In this document: positions 40,101 to 51,761 of the stretch, in pieces
Layout: each line of letters starts with the position of its first letter
How positions within the stretch are numbered: position 1 is the stretch's first letter
NCBI RefSeq assembly: GCF_028554725.1
Contig: NC_071671.1
Span: forward strand, 69,682,001-69,746,000
Length of the DNA: 64,000 nucleotides
Source of the DNA: Zeugodacus cucurbitae
Lineage: Eukaryota > Arthropoda > Insecta > Diptera > Tephritidae
Reading direction: 5' to 3'
The notes under the pieces: model-generated
Databases searched by the model: none
What the model saw: the letters and a program-made list of their open reading frames with translations, nothing else
What the model was told of the DNA's origin: nothing
Program-made: the position numbers and the translations under genes

Positions 40101-41635
40101 ACAACTTCTTTCTTGGAGAAATTTATGTGCAAAGTTGCAGACTCCGGATTTTATAACATGTTGTTGGTCTCTAAAGAACAGTGAAGTGGCTGGGCGTTGC
40201 TGACAACAGTTTGGTAATAAATAAGCAACATTTTTAAAGTGCCACTCAAACCAAACAACAACAATTTTATGCTCGTTCAGGCATTGCAAAACTAAACATA
40301 TGCGCCAAGCTACACATGCACAAACTGCCATAAAATGTTATAGTTGCATGTAGCCTTTCATGGGACAATGTTGCAACGCCCAACGTGCCACACTGAACTA
40401 TGCATTACCACGGTGCTTTGGAAATGTAGGTATGACAGTTTAAATATGCGCGGGTGCTACTCTGGGCAACATGAAAGGCGGAATATTGGTTAATTAATTT
40501 ACAGTTGCCAAGCTTAAACAATATGTAACTAAGATCTAAATTTGGTTGAAATCGAACATTAGATGCTCTCACAATTTGTAAGAGTTAAAGGCTCGCGAAA
40601 CATTAAAAAATAAATAAATATCATTCGATTATCATCGATATTAACATATTAAAATCACTTTAATTAGTCCGGAACGGGAAAATATCTAAGCATATCTTAA
40701 ATAGTTCATATAATCATATTCTATTAGTCTCTGAAGTTGAGAAATAACAAGTATAACTTCCACTTTCAGACTCAAACTTAATAAATTTAAATAAAAATTG
40801 CTTAAAATGCCATACAAAGTAGCGTTCCCAGTTACTCAGTACCACATAGTTATCCCGCCATTCATAGAACATAGAAATCAATTTTTCACACACACTATAT
40901 GCGGTAAGTCTGTACGTCAGTGTCAATTTGTGTTGACTTTACACCAACTACTACTGTTTGTACATATTTCATAGCGCCAGAGCTCGATGGATGTCTAAAT
41001 GTATGTTATCACGCACATGTAAAAAGCTCAATACATTGCTATTCTACTGTTGTTCAGTGCAATAAAAAAACTGCACTTTCTATATATGGAATTCCCTGTG
41101 TAATCAATGCAAGTGTAGCAAAAGCGACAAAACCAAAATCGGACAAAAAATATACTGTGAACTGAGGCAAGCGTACATACGTTTCTCAATATTTACACTT
41201 GAATACGGCAACTATGGCAACCACTTACATACATAGCCACCTTTGCGCTAGAGCATGAAGTGGCCGCAGTTACAATTGGCCTTGAAAGCATGCATTTCAC
41301 GTCCATTTATTTGTTTGTGAATGCAAACTGAGCAATTGGCAAATAAAAATAGTCAATAGAAAAGTCAAACATATGTGCGTTGATGTACAGTTCCGCGATT
41401 ATTGTTTTTTTAAATATAGGGTTTTTCTTTTAGGTAAAATGCTGCTCTTTCTCTTTAAAAAGCGCAACACTGTTCTAAAGACATTAAATTCTTTTTTCAG
41501 CAACTATTAAAATAAAGCTGGAAAATTTAAAGGCTGACCACCTCTTCCAATATTAAAACAAATTGCTTTAGTTTCAATGCAATTGCATAAAGCTCACCCA
41601 CAGAAAACCTTTGCTTTCAATCCGCTTCGTTTAAG
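31136..41635. other. Spacer between the inverted arms
   Basis: About 10.5 kb of AT-rich sequence with no supported gene. I searched by eye for nested inverted pairs here and found none that convinced me. The symmetry axis implied by island E is near 36.4 kb. Open frames of up to 135 codons (for example 32078-32485 minus) have low-complexity or random-looking translations. Confidence 0.5.
37168..37201 (+). repeat. Exact 17-bp tandem duplication
   Basis: The unit TGTAGATTATATTATAT occurs twice head to tail without mismatch (37168-37184, 37185-37201), so it is a recent slippage duplication close to the implied axis of the inverted repeat. It is probably unrelated to the large structure. Confidence 0.85.
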
Positions 41636-41924
41636 TCCAGGAACAGCGCTAAAGTAGCATTTCCGTTTTTTGGTTTCATTGCAACATTTACTGCTTGCTT
41701 GAAGAGAAATGAGTTTCCCAGAATGAGCTTCCCACTAAATCAGTAAATTAGCTCAGCAATTTTCCAAATGAATGTCCCTGCAATTAGCAGATAAGCACAT
41801 TAAAGCAATGACAAACGAACTTTAATCTTTAATAAGGATACTCTCACTCCTTCGACGCCTCAAAGGATGCTTGCATGCAACACAAATAAGCAGATAAGGG
41901 CTCAATTTAATGAGCATATTATGC
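41636..41924 (-). repeat. Inverted-duplication island E, right copy
   Basis: Partner of 30837-31135. Its plus strand contains CTGCAATTAGCAGATAAGC and TAGCTCAGCAATTTTCC, exact complements of left-arm runs. No open frame longer than about 60 codons is shared. Confidence 0.88.
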
Positions 41925-44900
41925 AAATATTTCTGAGCTAATAACAAGTCAGCTAATTGATTTAATGGCACAGCAACAGATTGAAAGGGCGAAAGAGGAT
42001 ATATAATTTGCCTTAATGAAGATTATATCACGCTCAGCAATTGAAACAGTATATCAAATAGACTCTAACAAATTTATTCATTTTATTACAACTTGTGCGT
42101 TTGATAAACTGTATGTGAACAGTTTGTGGCCTATACAACACAAAGGAAATTGTAAGCAATTCTCCGTTTTATTCAATTTATTCATCATACGCCGTGGGGC
42201 ACCTTCAAGAATTTGTTTCTTCAAATACAAGGAAAAATGCACAACCATAAAATATGGTAACTAAATGAAGAGTGATACTTATAAGCGATATATAATATCT
42301 GTAATCATATAAACAATTGTCAGGAATTATTTTTTTTTCAAATATATTGTTAAAAATTAAATAAAAGGAAAATGGCAACATTACAGTAACCATGTAACAC
42401 CACCACCAACCTTTAGCAAACGGGTTTAAGTTCTTTGCATTGTATTGTTAGGCTTCTTTCAAGCATGACTCATTATTTCATAGAATGAGCGCTTAAATGA
42501 GCCTGCACGTGATTATACAAATTCTCATATTTAACATTGTGCAGAGGCCGAAGGTCTATTCAAAATAATTCATGCGACACGAGTTTAGTAATGAAGAAGA
42601 AGATAGGTTACAAAGAACGGTTTAGTAATGAAACTAAGTCAAGAATGTATTTCTAAAATGTTGTATAATGAATATAATTGAACACTAAGAGAATTATATA
42701 AAAAATATTGAAAAAATGAATACCGAAAATTTCATATCGATTGCCCAAAAATCACCACATAATATAATATTACCAACTCCTTCTCGCTTAAGTGAAAAAA
42801 TGTTACATGTGTTGCCTTAATTGAGACCAAAATGCAGTTTATGTTAAAGATGTTGGAAACTTTACCGACGAGAGAAAAATTACTGTGCGAACATTTTTTA
42901 TTTAATTGAAGTGCGTTAATATACTGAACTTACTGAATACTGAGAGAGTGGCTGTTATTGGAAGCCTCACTTTAAACCTGTTCAGAATCTTGATATGAAT
43001 GCAGATATCGATTGTAGCATAAGGACATAAAGAAGAAGAAGAACTCGTATTATATATACCTGCAATATGGTGCACTAAAATGTAAACGAAATAAATTCAA
43101 AGTAATCAACTGAAGAAGCAAACTGTAGCAGACGGTGAAAGTGGGAAGTTACTGGCGGAGCCAAATACGCGTTGCAATAATAAAAAACTCATTTTTTTCT
43201 TTTACATCACTTTCCGCACACTTTGCTTTTAGTACCATGTACCACAAACCTGCCACAAAGTGTTAGTTACAGATTTATTTTTCACACCTTTCTTTACATA
43301 AGCGTCTTTTTGTATAATTCGTAAATAGTTCTACACTGCAATAGCTCTTTCTTAAAGGAAAATCAAATGATTTCTTTGTTGCAAGAAGCTAACCTGAATT
43401 CACCACCAAAATGCGCCGTTAACAATTTGACGGCGAAGTGACAGCGCTTGAACGGCAATTTAATGGACCGCAAGTTACTACTGACTACTACTATTCGTTT
43501 AGGACTTGACGCAAACTGCCGAATAAGCGGAATCAATGAAATCAATCAAATTTTTGGTTGGATTTATGTAGAAGAGAGGGAGGTTGAACGATGTTATTGA
43601 AGTGAAAATATGTTGATTTTATACATTCCGTGCGGTGATTGGGATTTAATATTTATTGTTAGTCAAAATTGTGAGCAATTCTCCATTGTAAATAAATATA
43701 AATATTTCTTTAATAAAGAGTATTATTTTGTATTTATTTACTACTGCATATTTTTGCATGTTACTCATATATTTGGTATGATACTTTTTAAGTAAACGCC
43801 CATAAATACTGTGAAATTTATAAAAAAAAATTAATCCGGCCTTCCCATGATTTGTCAGCTAGCAGTTACCATAGGCTGTTAAACTTCTTCCGATATATTC
43901 GCAACTTTTTTATTATGGCTCTTTTTACCACAGCAACCATGTTTAATATTTATTCAACTGTAATTTTCCGCTTTAGCAGCTGCCATGTGGACACTGTGGC
44001 GTTGTTGTGTAACGGACTATAAATCATGAAACCTGCAGCACGCACAAATAACGTAGCACAAAAACTTAAAGGGATAGTAAATACATACAAATGAAAGAGA
44101 AATTCCCGGAATTATTTGTAACATTGAAAAATGTGTATTTTCAAAAAAATGCATACGCATATTGTACTGTACAACATGGCAGCTGCTCCGTTGGACTAAT
44201 TGGCAATATCATCCGTCGGCGGGGCGTATAAGTATTTTTTGTAGGAGGTATTTTCAAATATTTTTTAGCGAGCTGGACTCAATAGAAGTGAAATTTTATA
44301 CTTATATGTTACCTTATTTTTAGATACTCCAATGGGATAAAGAAATTTTATTTCTAATTTTTTAATCACCTCTTTTAAAGACACAAATATATAAGTTCAA
44401 GTTGACCTATAACCAACGGCGAACTTAAATATTATTTTCAACTTTAATGTAGTTAATAATCCTGCAAATCCGTCCTTAATTTTGTATACTCGTATCACAT
44501 AAAACATTTATTAGATTAATAGAGCAAGAACTCCACATTGTTTCAAAGCAGTTGAAAATTTAGCAGTTGAAATTAATATATTATTTAGACTCCACGACCT
44601 CACCTATATTCTGTCCAAATTTGAAAATTTCGTACCACTCCTTCCACCCAATTATGCTCTAAAGAAATGTAGAATGATATAGGGCATCTTTCAAGTGCCT
44701 AAGAACTCTAGAATGAGTAAAGCTGTTCACGGTGCACAATGTGCATTGTATTCTAAACTCATTTAGTGCTTTGATTTGCCGCTGTAATATGCAGGAATGG
44801 TTTCTTCAGTTAGCCGGCAGTTAACGTATTTGTGTACTAGACAACGTACCTAGTAATGCTTATTTCTGAGAAATGTTGAAGTATTTTCAACTGTCCGATA

Positions 44901-45280
44901 CTCCTTCTTTTAATTGATGATGCCACATAAGGTGCTTAGAGCAGATTAACAGACCGAAGGATTTTGGATTATTTTTGGCTTTGATTGCTTAAATGGAGGA
45001 TGGACTATGGTCTAGAAAGTATGTGAGTGAAATGGAGAATGCATTTAAGTTGAACTCAAAATATCAGCATGGCAATTCAAAACATTTTAAAGGCACACAG
45101 AAAGAGAAAGCACTCAAAACGTTATTGAAAATCGAAACTCCCCAGTATATTGAAATGCACCGACTTATACACAAACCTATACCACGAAAACCACCAATAC
45201 CAGCCAAAGCTTCAAGCGACGCTGTGTATTCGGTAAATAAAACAGAAACCTCGCTTTTGACCTACATCACACCCCATCCC

Positions 45281-45752
45281 ACGTTTATGTATTCTTTATT
45301 CCTGAAATGTTTAGAGTCTAACAAGCCGTGGTTTACCAGACATTTCCAAAAATAGTCGAGTCCCAATACCCGGCATGTCCCATCAAAACGAGCGTGGGTG
45401 CAATAGCAGCGACAACATTTGACTGTATACATTCTGGTTGTTTGCATGGATAAGTGGCATTTTGGAAGCATCTGCACGCGTGCAAATAAAGCAACAATGT
45501 TACGGTCGTTGGTTCGGCTTAATAGAACATGCTCTCGCTCACCCATGCAATTGTTCTGAATTGTGCTCATGGATACATTTCATGTGTGTTTGTGTGGATG
45601 TGCGTATAAATGCGGCCACAACCTTCGTCACTCTTAATTGTTCTCTACCAGAGCGATTTGCGTATTCAGATTCTGAGTGCACTTTCGTAGAATCCACTTC
45701 AGCCTAGTTTGGAAGCTAATTTGTGATCGTGTGCGATAAGCAGAAGAGGAAA
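45281..45752 (-). repeat. Inverted-duplication island D, right copy
   Basis: Partner of 22950-23380. Its plus strand carries GCACGCGTGCAAATAAAGCA and CATTCTGGTTGTTTGCATGG, the complement of left-arm blocks. The copies differ by scattered substitutions and several indels of a few to about 40 bp. Confidence 0.87.
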
Positions 45753-46194
45753 TATGATAAGTGTGTATTAGGCAAGGTTCGGTTCGTTTCGTGTGAATTT
45801 GAAATGTTCGATGAACTAGGGAACCAAATACTATCTGCTTACAAGAGAGCGCTGCTAAAATCTGCTTCCTCCAATTGATATACAAATTGCAATGACATTT
45901 GCATGATAAATAAATCTTGAGGCAGTTTTTTGCGAATTATTGTTGCTGTACGACATAGTGCTGAAAACGCTTGAGGCATGACAGTTATAAAAATATAGTG
46001 CCATGTAGCTTCACATTCTCTTATTGGACTTTTGACAGATACATTTTTCTCAGATTTGAAGATTTTCTAACATAATTTATATAACAAAAAACGAATTTAT
46101 AAAAATAAAAATATTTTCATTCGCAATCAATTGAATTTCCTTTAAATTCAGCAAACATACTTACCAGCGCTCAATAAAAAAGGAAACTGATATA

Positions 46195-46482
46195 TTCAAG
46201 GTCATGCAAGTGCACTTCGTTTTTGTTTAGTCAACTCGACTGTCAGTATAAGAGTGCCTGATATATTTTAGTTGGAATAAATGTCAGCTAGATGACTTTC
46301 TATCTCCTCTTCACATCACACTTCGCGTGTTTATCTAGCAGCTTTCGCGCTGTTGCTGACAGCTTGAGCGCCAAATTGATGTCAGCAATTGCTGTGAATT
46401 GAATTGGCCATCGCACTGTTAGTGTTGGGCATCAGTTTGCGTGTCGACCGTTAACAAAGTGAATGTCAATTTGCGAGAGTTC
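46195..46482 (-). repeat. Inverted-duplication island C, right copy
   Basis: Partner of 21729-22015. The core at 46349-46482 contains the complement of GTTAACGGTCGACA and CCAACACTAACA. No long open frame is shared by the two copies. Confidence 0.8.
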
Positions 46483-46911
46483 AAACTAGATGGTGGCAGT
46501 TTAAAATCAACTGAGAAGTTCGAAGCCATTGCACACATTTTTAGAAATGGAATAACCTGCACTAATCGGGTTATGGTGGCTATTTATCTTTATTTAGTGC
46601 CTTAAAACTTAAAAATACTTAAGATCTTGTCAACTAATGCAATTAGTCACACTAAATGTATTTTGCTTGCAGTCTCATAAATTTTATATTTAATTAAATG
46701 CCACACACTAAAGCGTATAGAATTGTTATTTATTGTTTCACTGCTCTTAGCTGCTCCATCATATTTAATTTTCTTTGCCAAACTTTCATGCGGTTCATTA
46801 AACATTTACTTGCGAATAAGTGAAAGCTTTTATATGCACTAACTCACGGACATGTAATATATAAGTTTAAGTTTACTTCTGCTTCTACCTAAAATGCAAA
46901 AAGATTCTTTT

Positions 46912-46971
46912 CAAACTCGACTAGAAAGTTTTCTCCATGGCGTCAAAATGCTTTATGGTTATGGACCATTG
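46912..46971 (-). repeat. Inverted-duplication island G, right copy (weak)
   Basis: Partner of 20090-20163, placed between the right copies of C and F as collinearity predicts. A few small gaps are needed to align it. Confidence 0.55.
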
Positions 46972-47344
46972 TACTTCAACTAAGAAGGTGCAATATTTGT
47001 TATCGCCTGTGTGTGGGTGAATAAGAAGTAAAATGAAAGCTTTTTAAATAACATTAACAAAGTTTTAAAATTATGAGCGTGGAAGCTATGCGAAGTACAG
47101 TTTTTTCTGCTTAATTCGATCTAAAAAAATTCAAATGAGATTAGGTCACATTAGGAAGGAGTATTTGAGCATCGCAGAGCTTTCATCATTTCTCCCTATA
47201 TACACGTTTTATTATGATTTCTGCTTTCGCTTGTGTGCTTGACGTGTGAGATTTACCTGTGAAACTTTACCATTTTCCTTCAATCAACCAACCACCGCTA
47301 GTTTAACAAACATATGTACGTCAATAACAGCTGCTGTTGTGTTT

Positions 47345-47485
47345 GCGGTTCACCAAGTAGCGAACGGAATTCTGCGGAAACCACTCTCTGTGGCGACCAA
47401 AACCATTTGAGTTCACCTGTTACACACCTGGCTGCACGTAGACAAGTTTCATGTATCATCTTAATTGGGAATTAAATGGTGGATT
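47345..47485 (-). repeat. Inverted-duplication island F, right copy
   Basis: Partner of 19277-19440. The complement reads AATCCACCATTTAATT, CTTGTCTACGTGCAGCCAGG and CTACTTGGTGAACCGCAAAC, with matching order and similar spacing. Confidence 0.72.
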
Positions 47486-48117
47486 TAGCGCAAGCAGCTG
47501 AAAAAGTTCGTAACTGATGTCGGAAATATGTCAGAGACAGCAGTTGTTGATTTCGCGCATTAGTTAACGGTTTGAGGAAATGTAAAATCACGTTTTATCG
47601 GGAAATTGTTTTTCAGTGGTTGTACGTTTATAGTATTATACAGTTGAATGAAGAAACCTAGCCAAATATAAGTTTATGTAAACATGTGTAAATAACCAGA
47701 ACGCTCTAGAGCTTGCAGAAAAGGACAGGTTTTCTTAAAATCAAACTGTGTAACTTCACAATCTCGATCTCAATCACGATCGGAATATTTTAAACAAATA
47801 AGTCATTATTCCGTTTTTTTATCGCTATGGAAAAATGTTTAGGGAAATACTATAAAATTCTCTCTAATAGGCCGAAAATCGAGTATACAAAAAATAAATG
47901 TCAAATAACAAAATGTACACATGCCTTCAGCTAACATCTGAAATTATCTTATCTGATCTTATTTAAATACCTCAATATGTTAAATAATTCAATGTTCATA
48001 TGTACATGCGTGTACTCGTTTTAAATAAGCAATTAATTTTACTGTTTCGAAGAGTTGCGGAATTTGCACTCATACTTCGCAATCACCTAAAGCTTCTCAA
48101 TTATTTGTTGTTTTTCT

Positions 48118-48459
48118 GAGGTGATTTATTTTGAATGCCCATATGCGAGCTTTCACACGCTGGTACAAAGCTATGATTCAAGACATAAGAACAAAGCATT
48201 TCACAATGTGTGCGCCATAGTCCTGCACAAACATATAAGCAGCATAAAGCTCTTGAGTATTTTGGTAACTGCCCGACACTCAGGTGCATGCAACAAATGT
48301 GTAACAAAATTGTATTGCCAATTGACTTAGGACCCAAATTCGTAATTAACCCCAGCAAAGTCCCAACACAAATCGCACTGCATATCGTAAATTTTACAAA
48401 ACACTTTGTTTCCATACAGCAAATGCAATTAATTTCAATATGGCTCAATTGATTGCTAC
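48118..48459 (-). repeat. Inverted-duplication island B, right copy
   Basis: Partner of 18188-18532 in opposite orientation. The longest clean shared run is around 48285-48312, which reads as the complement of ATTTTGTTACACATTTG and GCATGCACCTG. A 133-codon minus-strand frame covers it. Its left counterpart is interrupted, so it is probably a chance frame. Confidence 0.85.
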
Positions 48460-50168
48460 GAACGGGTGCTTGTGTGGATAAGCTTTGCATATCTGTGAAC
48501 AAGCGAATGTTATGTAATATGATCGGATATTGGAATTTTGTGTTATTTGATTACATACTCTGAGACCTGAAGCAGTTAACCATTCGCGAAATAATCTCTT
48601 CACTATCATTAAAGTTTTGTTATGAGTTCGAATTATAAAGTGAACTAGTTATTGTGTGAAATATATGATATTCGATAATAAATGCTAATGACAATAAAAC
48701 AAAATAAAATATTTTAAATTTTCTATTAACAAATGTTCATAGATTTTATAAATAGTTCGCATGAAATGTATTTAATCACACATTATTCCATAATACCTCG
48801 ATATCCAGTAAAACAACACAATCAGAGATTATAGGATGTCCCGATTATAAGCCGCCTTGCTAAATCGTGTCGTCTTTTCGATGACCAAACCACATAACAA
48901 TAAAACCAATGAAACGAAAGCATAACAAAATCATGACCGACATTACATTAAACTTATGGTAATCGCATTTGCCATGATCACAACGAAAATGGCATGGCCT
49001 TACGAAAAAATCTTGTCACAAAAATACATATTTATCGAAATTCATAAAAAAGTTATGTAAAATAAGTGTCTGCTAAGTGACCAAAAATATAGCGCTACTA
49101 AGCATGTGAATATGGCAAAAAATGAATAAAAAGGAAAAATAAGAAAAGAAGTGAACTTGGCCAGAACGCTTTCAGGAATGGAGTTATATGATGCAGGGAC
49201 ATTTGATGATTTCCGTATGCTCAGTGAGCGACTAAGGAAGATGTAAGAAATGATATGAGTGAGGTAGATGACATGCGAGAAATCATTGCTCTAAGCGAGC
49301 TATCATACGCATATGTACGTATATTATTTCCGTATTTAACAGCTTCTTTCTAACATTGAACTTCTCTTACATGATTACACATAGTATTCATTTTTATATG
49401 CTAAACCTTCTGTATTGCAGTGTTAGGTACACATATGAAAATCTCTATTCAAATGTGATGCTGTTTCCATGAATAATGTAAAAATACAAGGAATGATGGC
49501 TTTAACACTTAGGTATATCAAAAAATGTCAGATTTCATTTTGACTTAAAATTTCATCTCTTTAAGAGCTTTTATTTTATTATGTATTAGAACATTTTGCT
49601 ACATTCAAGGTGTCCTTAACAAATTACGAAAATGCTTGCTTAAGTAATATTTCACCTGTTACATAAAAGTAAAAACAGCTGACGGTTGAAGACGATGGTG
49701 TCAGGGTGCTAACAAAAGATGTTAAATTAGTTGGGCACACAAGACTCAGTACAAAAATATCACCTTGAAGTATCATAAATTGCAGAGATCTACTCAGCAT
49801 ATACACTGCGAGTGAGATGAGTGAGTGAATGTAGCAGCAATAGAATCTTAATTCTTATATTTCTCTAGCAACATTTTTCTTATTCAAATTATGTATAATT
49901 TATCCACCTGTAGTTTCTTCTATTACAATCTATTCTTTCCACAGTATCAAATATTTCTGTAGGTTTTTATCAACCTCCATGCACTTCTTACAGAAATATA
50001 CTTCATAAGTATTTTTTATCTTACTAACATTTCTCGGGGCTGACAATTGTAAAATGTGATTTATTGTTTGTCCTTCAAGTGTATTTATTTAAGTGTTGAC
50101 GTAGCTTAGATATGTTAAAACTTGTATTGCGGTAATAGTGGCATGGGCAAAAATCACTCACTCCAAAT

Positions 50169-51003
50169 TGTATACAAAAATATCACGTGACATTGTAATG
50201 ACATCACGTGATCAGGGTGGGGTCATTGACCTATAAACAAAAATATCACGTGACCTTGAATTGACATCAGGTGTTCAGGGTGGGGTCATTAAACTGTAAA
50301 CAAAAATATCACGTGACATTGTAATGACATCACGTGATCAGGGTGGGATCATTGACCTGTAAACAAAAATATCACGTGACCTTGATGTGAAATCACGTGA
50401 TCAGGGTGGGGTCATTGACCTCACTCAAAAATGTACACAAAAATATCACGTGACATTGAATTAACACCACGTGATCTGGACGGGGTCAATGACTTGTAAA
50501 CAAAAATATCACGTGTCCTTGAATTGGCATCACGTGATCAGGGTGGGGTCATTGAGCTGTAAACAAAAATATCACGTGACCTTGAAATTAAATCACGTGA
50601 TCAGGGTGGGGTCATTGACCTCACTCAAAAATGTAAACAAAAATATCACATGACATAGAATTAACACCACGTGATCTGGACTTGTAAACAAAAAAATCAC
50701 GTGACCTTGAAATGACCTCACGTGATCAGGGTGGAGTCACTGATCTCACTCAAAAATGTAAACAAAAATATCACGTGACCTTGAAATGAACTCTCGTGAT
50801 CAGGGAGGGGTCATTGACCTCACTCAAAAATGTAAACAAAAATATCACGTGACATTGAATTAACACCACGTGATCTGGACTTGTAAACAAAAATATCACG
50901 TGACCTTGAAATGACCTCACGTGATCAGGGCGAGGTCATTGACCTGTAAACAAAAATATCACGTGATCTTTAAATGTCATCACGTGATCAGGGTGGGGTC
51001 AGT
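50169..51003 (+). repeat. E-box-rich minisatellite, about 13 units of 50-74 bp
   Basis: Thirteen tandem units, mostly 63 bp, each starting near TAAACAAAAATATCACGTGA and containing a second palindrome (ATCACGTGATC) then AGGGTGGGGTCATTGACCT. Starts fall near 50172, 50235, 50298, 50361, 50435, 50497, 50560, 50634, 50686, 50760, 50834, 50884 and 50947. Some units carry an 11-bp insert (CACTCAAAAATG) and two are shortened to about 50 bp, giving a higher-order mix. I count 23 intact CACGTG hexamers, most as TCACGTGA; the three mutated sites are in the second, eighth and tenth units. CACGTG is the canonical site for bHLH and bHLH-Zip factors. Whether any binding occurs is unknown. The left arm lacks this array between islands A and B. 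Confidence 0.95.
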
Positions 51004-51013
51004 GGCCTCATGA

Positions 51014-51300
51014 GGTAACCGGATATGATGTTACCGGAAACGGAAATGATGTTACCGGAACCGGAAATGGGACATCCGTAAACGGAAATGATGTTACCGG
51101 AACCGGATATGGGGTAACGGAATATGAACGATGGAACTGAAAATTGGTTAACCGGAAATGGGGCATCTGGAAACGGATATGTGTAACGATATTGCCGTAA
51201 CTGGAAATGGGGTAGCTGAATATTGTCACTGGAACTGGAAGTGGGGATCCGGAAACGGAATGAGCCAACTGGAACCAGATATGGGAGTGGTGTGCCGGAA
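51014..51300 (+). repeat. 21-bp CCGGAA-rich minisatellite
   Basis: It starts about ten bases after the E-box array. Early units are 21 bp, such as GTTACCGGAAACGGAAATGA(T) and GTTACCGGAACCGGAAATGG(G); later units are diverged and 16-34 bp long. Many contain CCGGAA, the core of ETS-type sites, but this may be coincidence. Opposing open frames across it merely read the repeat. Confidence 0.9.
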
Positions 51301-51334
51301 CAGTAAAGTTTTTTTCCGCTATCTTCATCGGTAT

Positions 51335-51761
51335 GTATGTAAGCTACTATTATAAAGAGGAACGATTTGTATGTATGTGTGTAATGTAAACTCAAAAACT
51401 ACCGCGCCGATTTCAAAAATTCTTTCACCATTCGAAAGCTACATTCACCTCGAGTAACATAGACTATATTCATTGCTAGAATCTAAACTTTTTGCAAATA
51501 GTTCCCAGATGAGGGTATCAAAAAGACTCCGTGATGGAGTATCTTAGTCTGAAATTGAAAATCGTCAAAATATTAGAAATATACAAGCTCGCTTCATAAT
51601 CCGAGAGGAAGACATCGGACACCAAAGACTAGAGGTCGTAATTTCATGTTCGAATTATCTTCATTTCTCTTTTTTAAACGAACCCACGCAAGAAACGGGA
51701 AGTACATATAGTACATATGTATGGGAGCTTGTGTAAAAAAGTAGTCGGAGCGGTCGGCTAG
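51335..51761 (+). mobile_element. Non-autonomous Helitron-like element, copy 1
   Basis: Begins near 51335 with a diverged 5' end, followed by CTACTATTATAAAGAGGAA and a region reading AACTCAAAAACTACCGCGCC, TTTCACCATTCGAAAGCTAC and GAGTAACATAGACTATATTC. The type of sequence is familiar from arthropod Helitron-like repeats. The 3' end is CTAG at 51758-51761 followed by T, fitting the Helitron CTRR|T rule. It matches 57767-58179 on the other strand, including TTAGAAATATACAAGCTCGC at both 3' regions. No helicase is encoded. The 5' end is poorer than in copy 2, and the classification rests on terminal rules and recall of the family. Confidence 0.7.

Noticed and set aside
44993..45355. 120-codon plus-strand open frame with a Lys/Pro-rich middle
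   Set aside because: Its 3' part lies in island D, and the left-arm counterpart has stops in this frame. No motif recognised and no conserved coding pattern.
48101..48502. 133-codon minus-strand frame covering island B
   Set aside because: The homologous left-arm copy carries two in-frame stops and substitutions are not concentrated at silent positions, so a conserved protein is unlikely.
50169..51003. CRISPR-like array because of regular repeats
   Set aside because: Units are contiguous tandem copies with no unique spacers, in eukaryotic DNA.
50988..51395. Opposing open frames of 106 and 135 codons
   Set aside because: Both simply read the 21-bp minisatellite, whose length keeps frames open.
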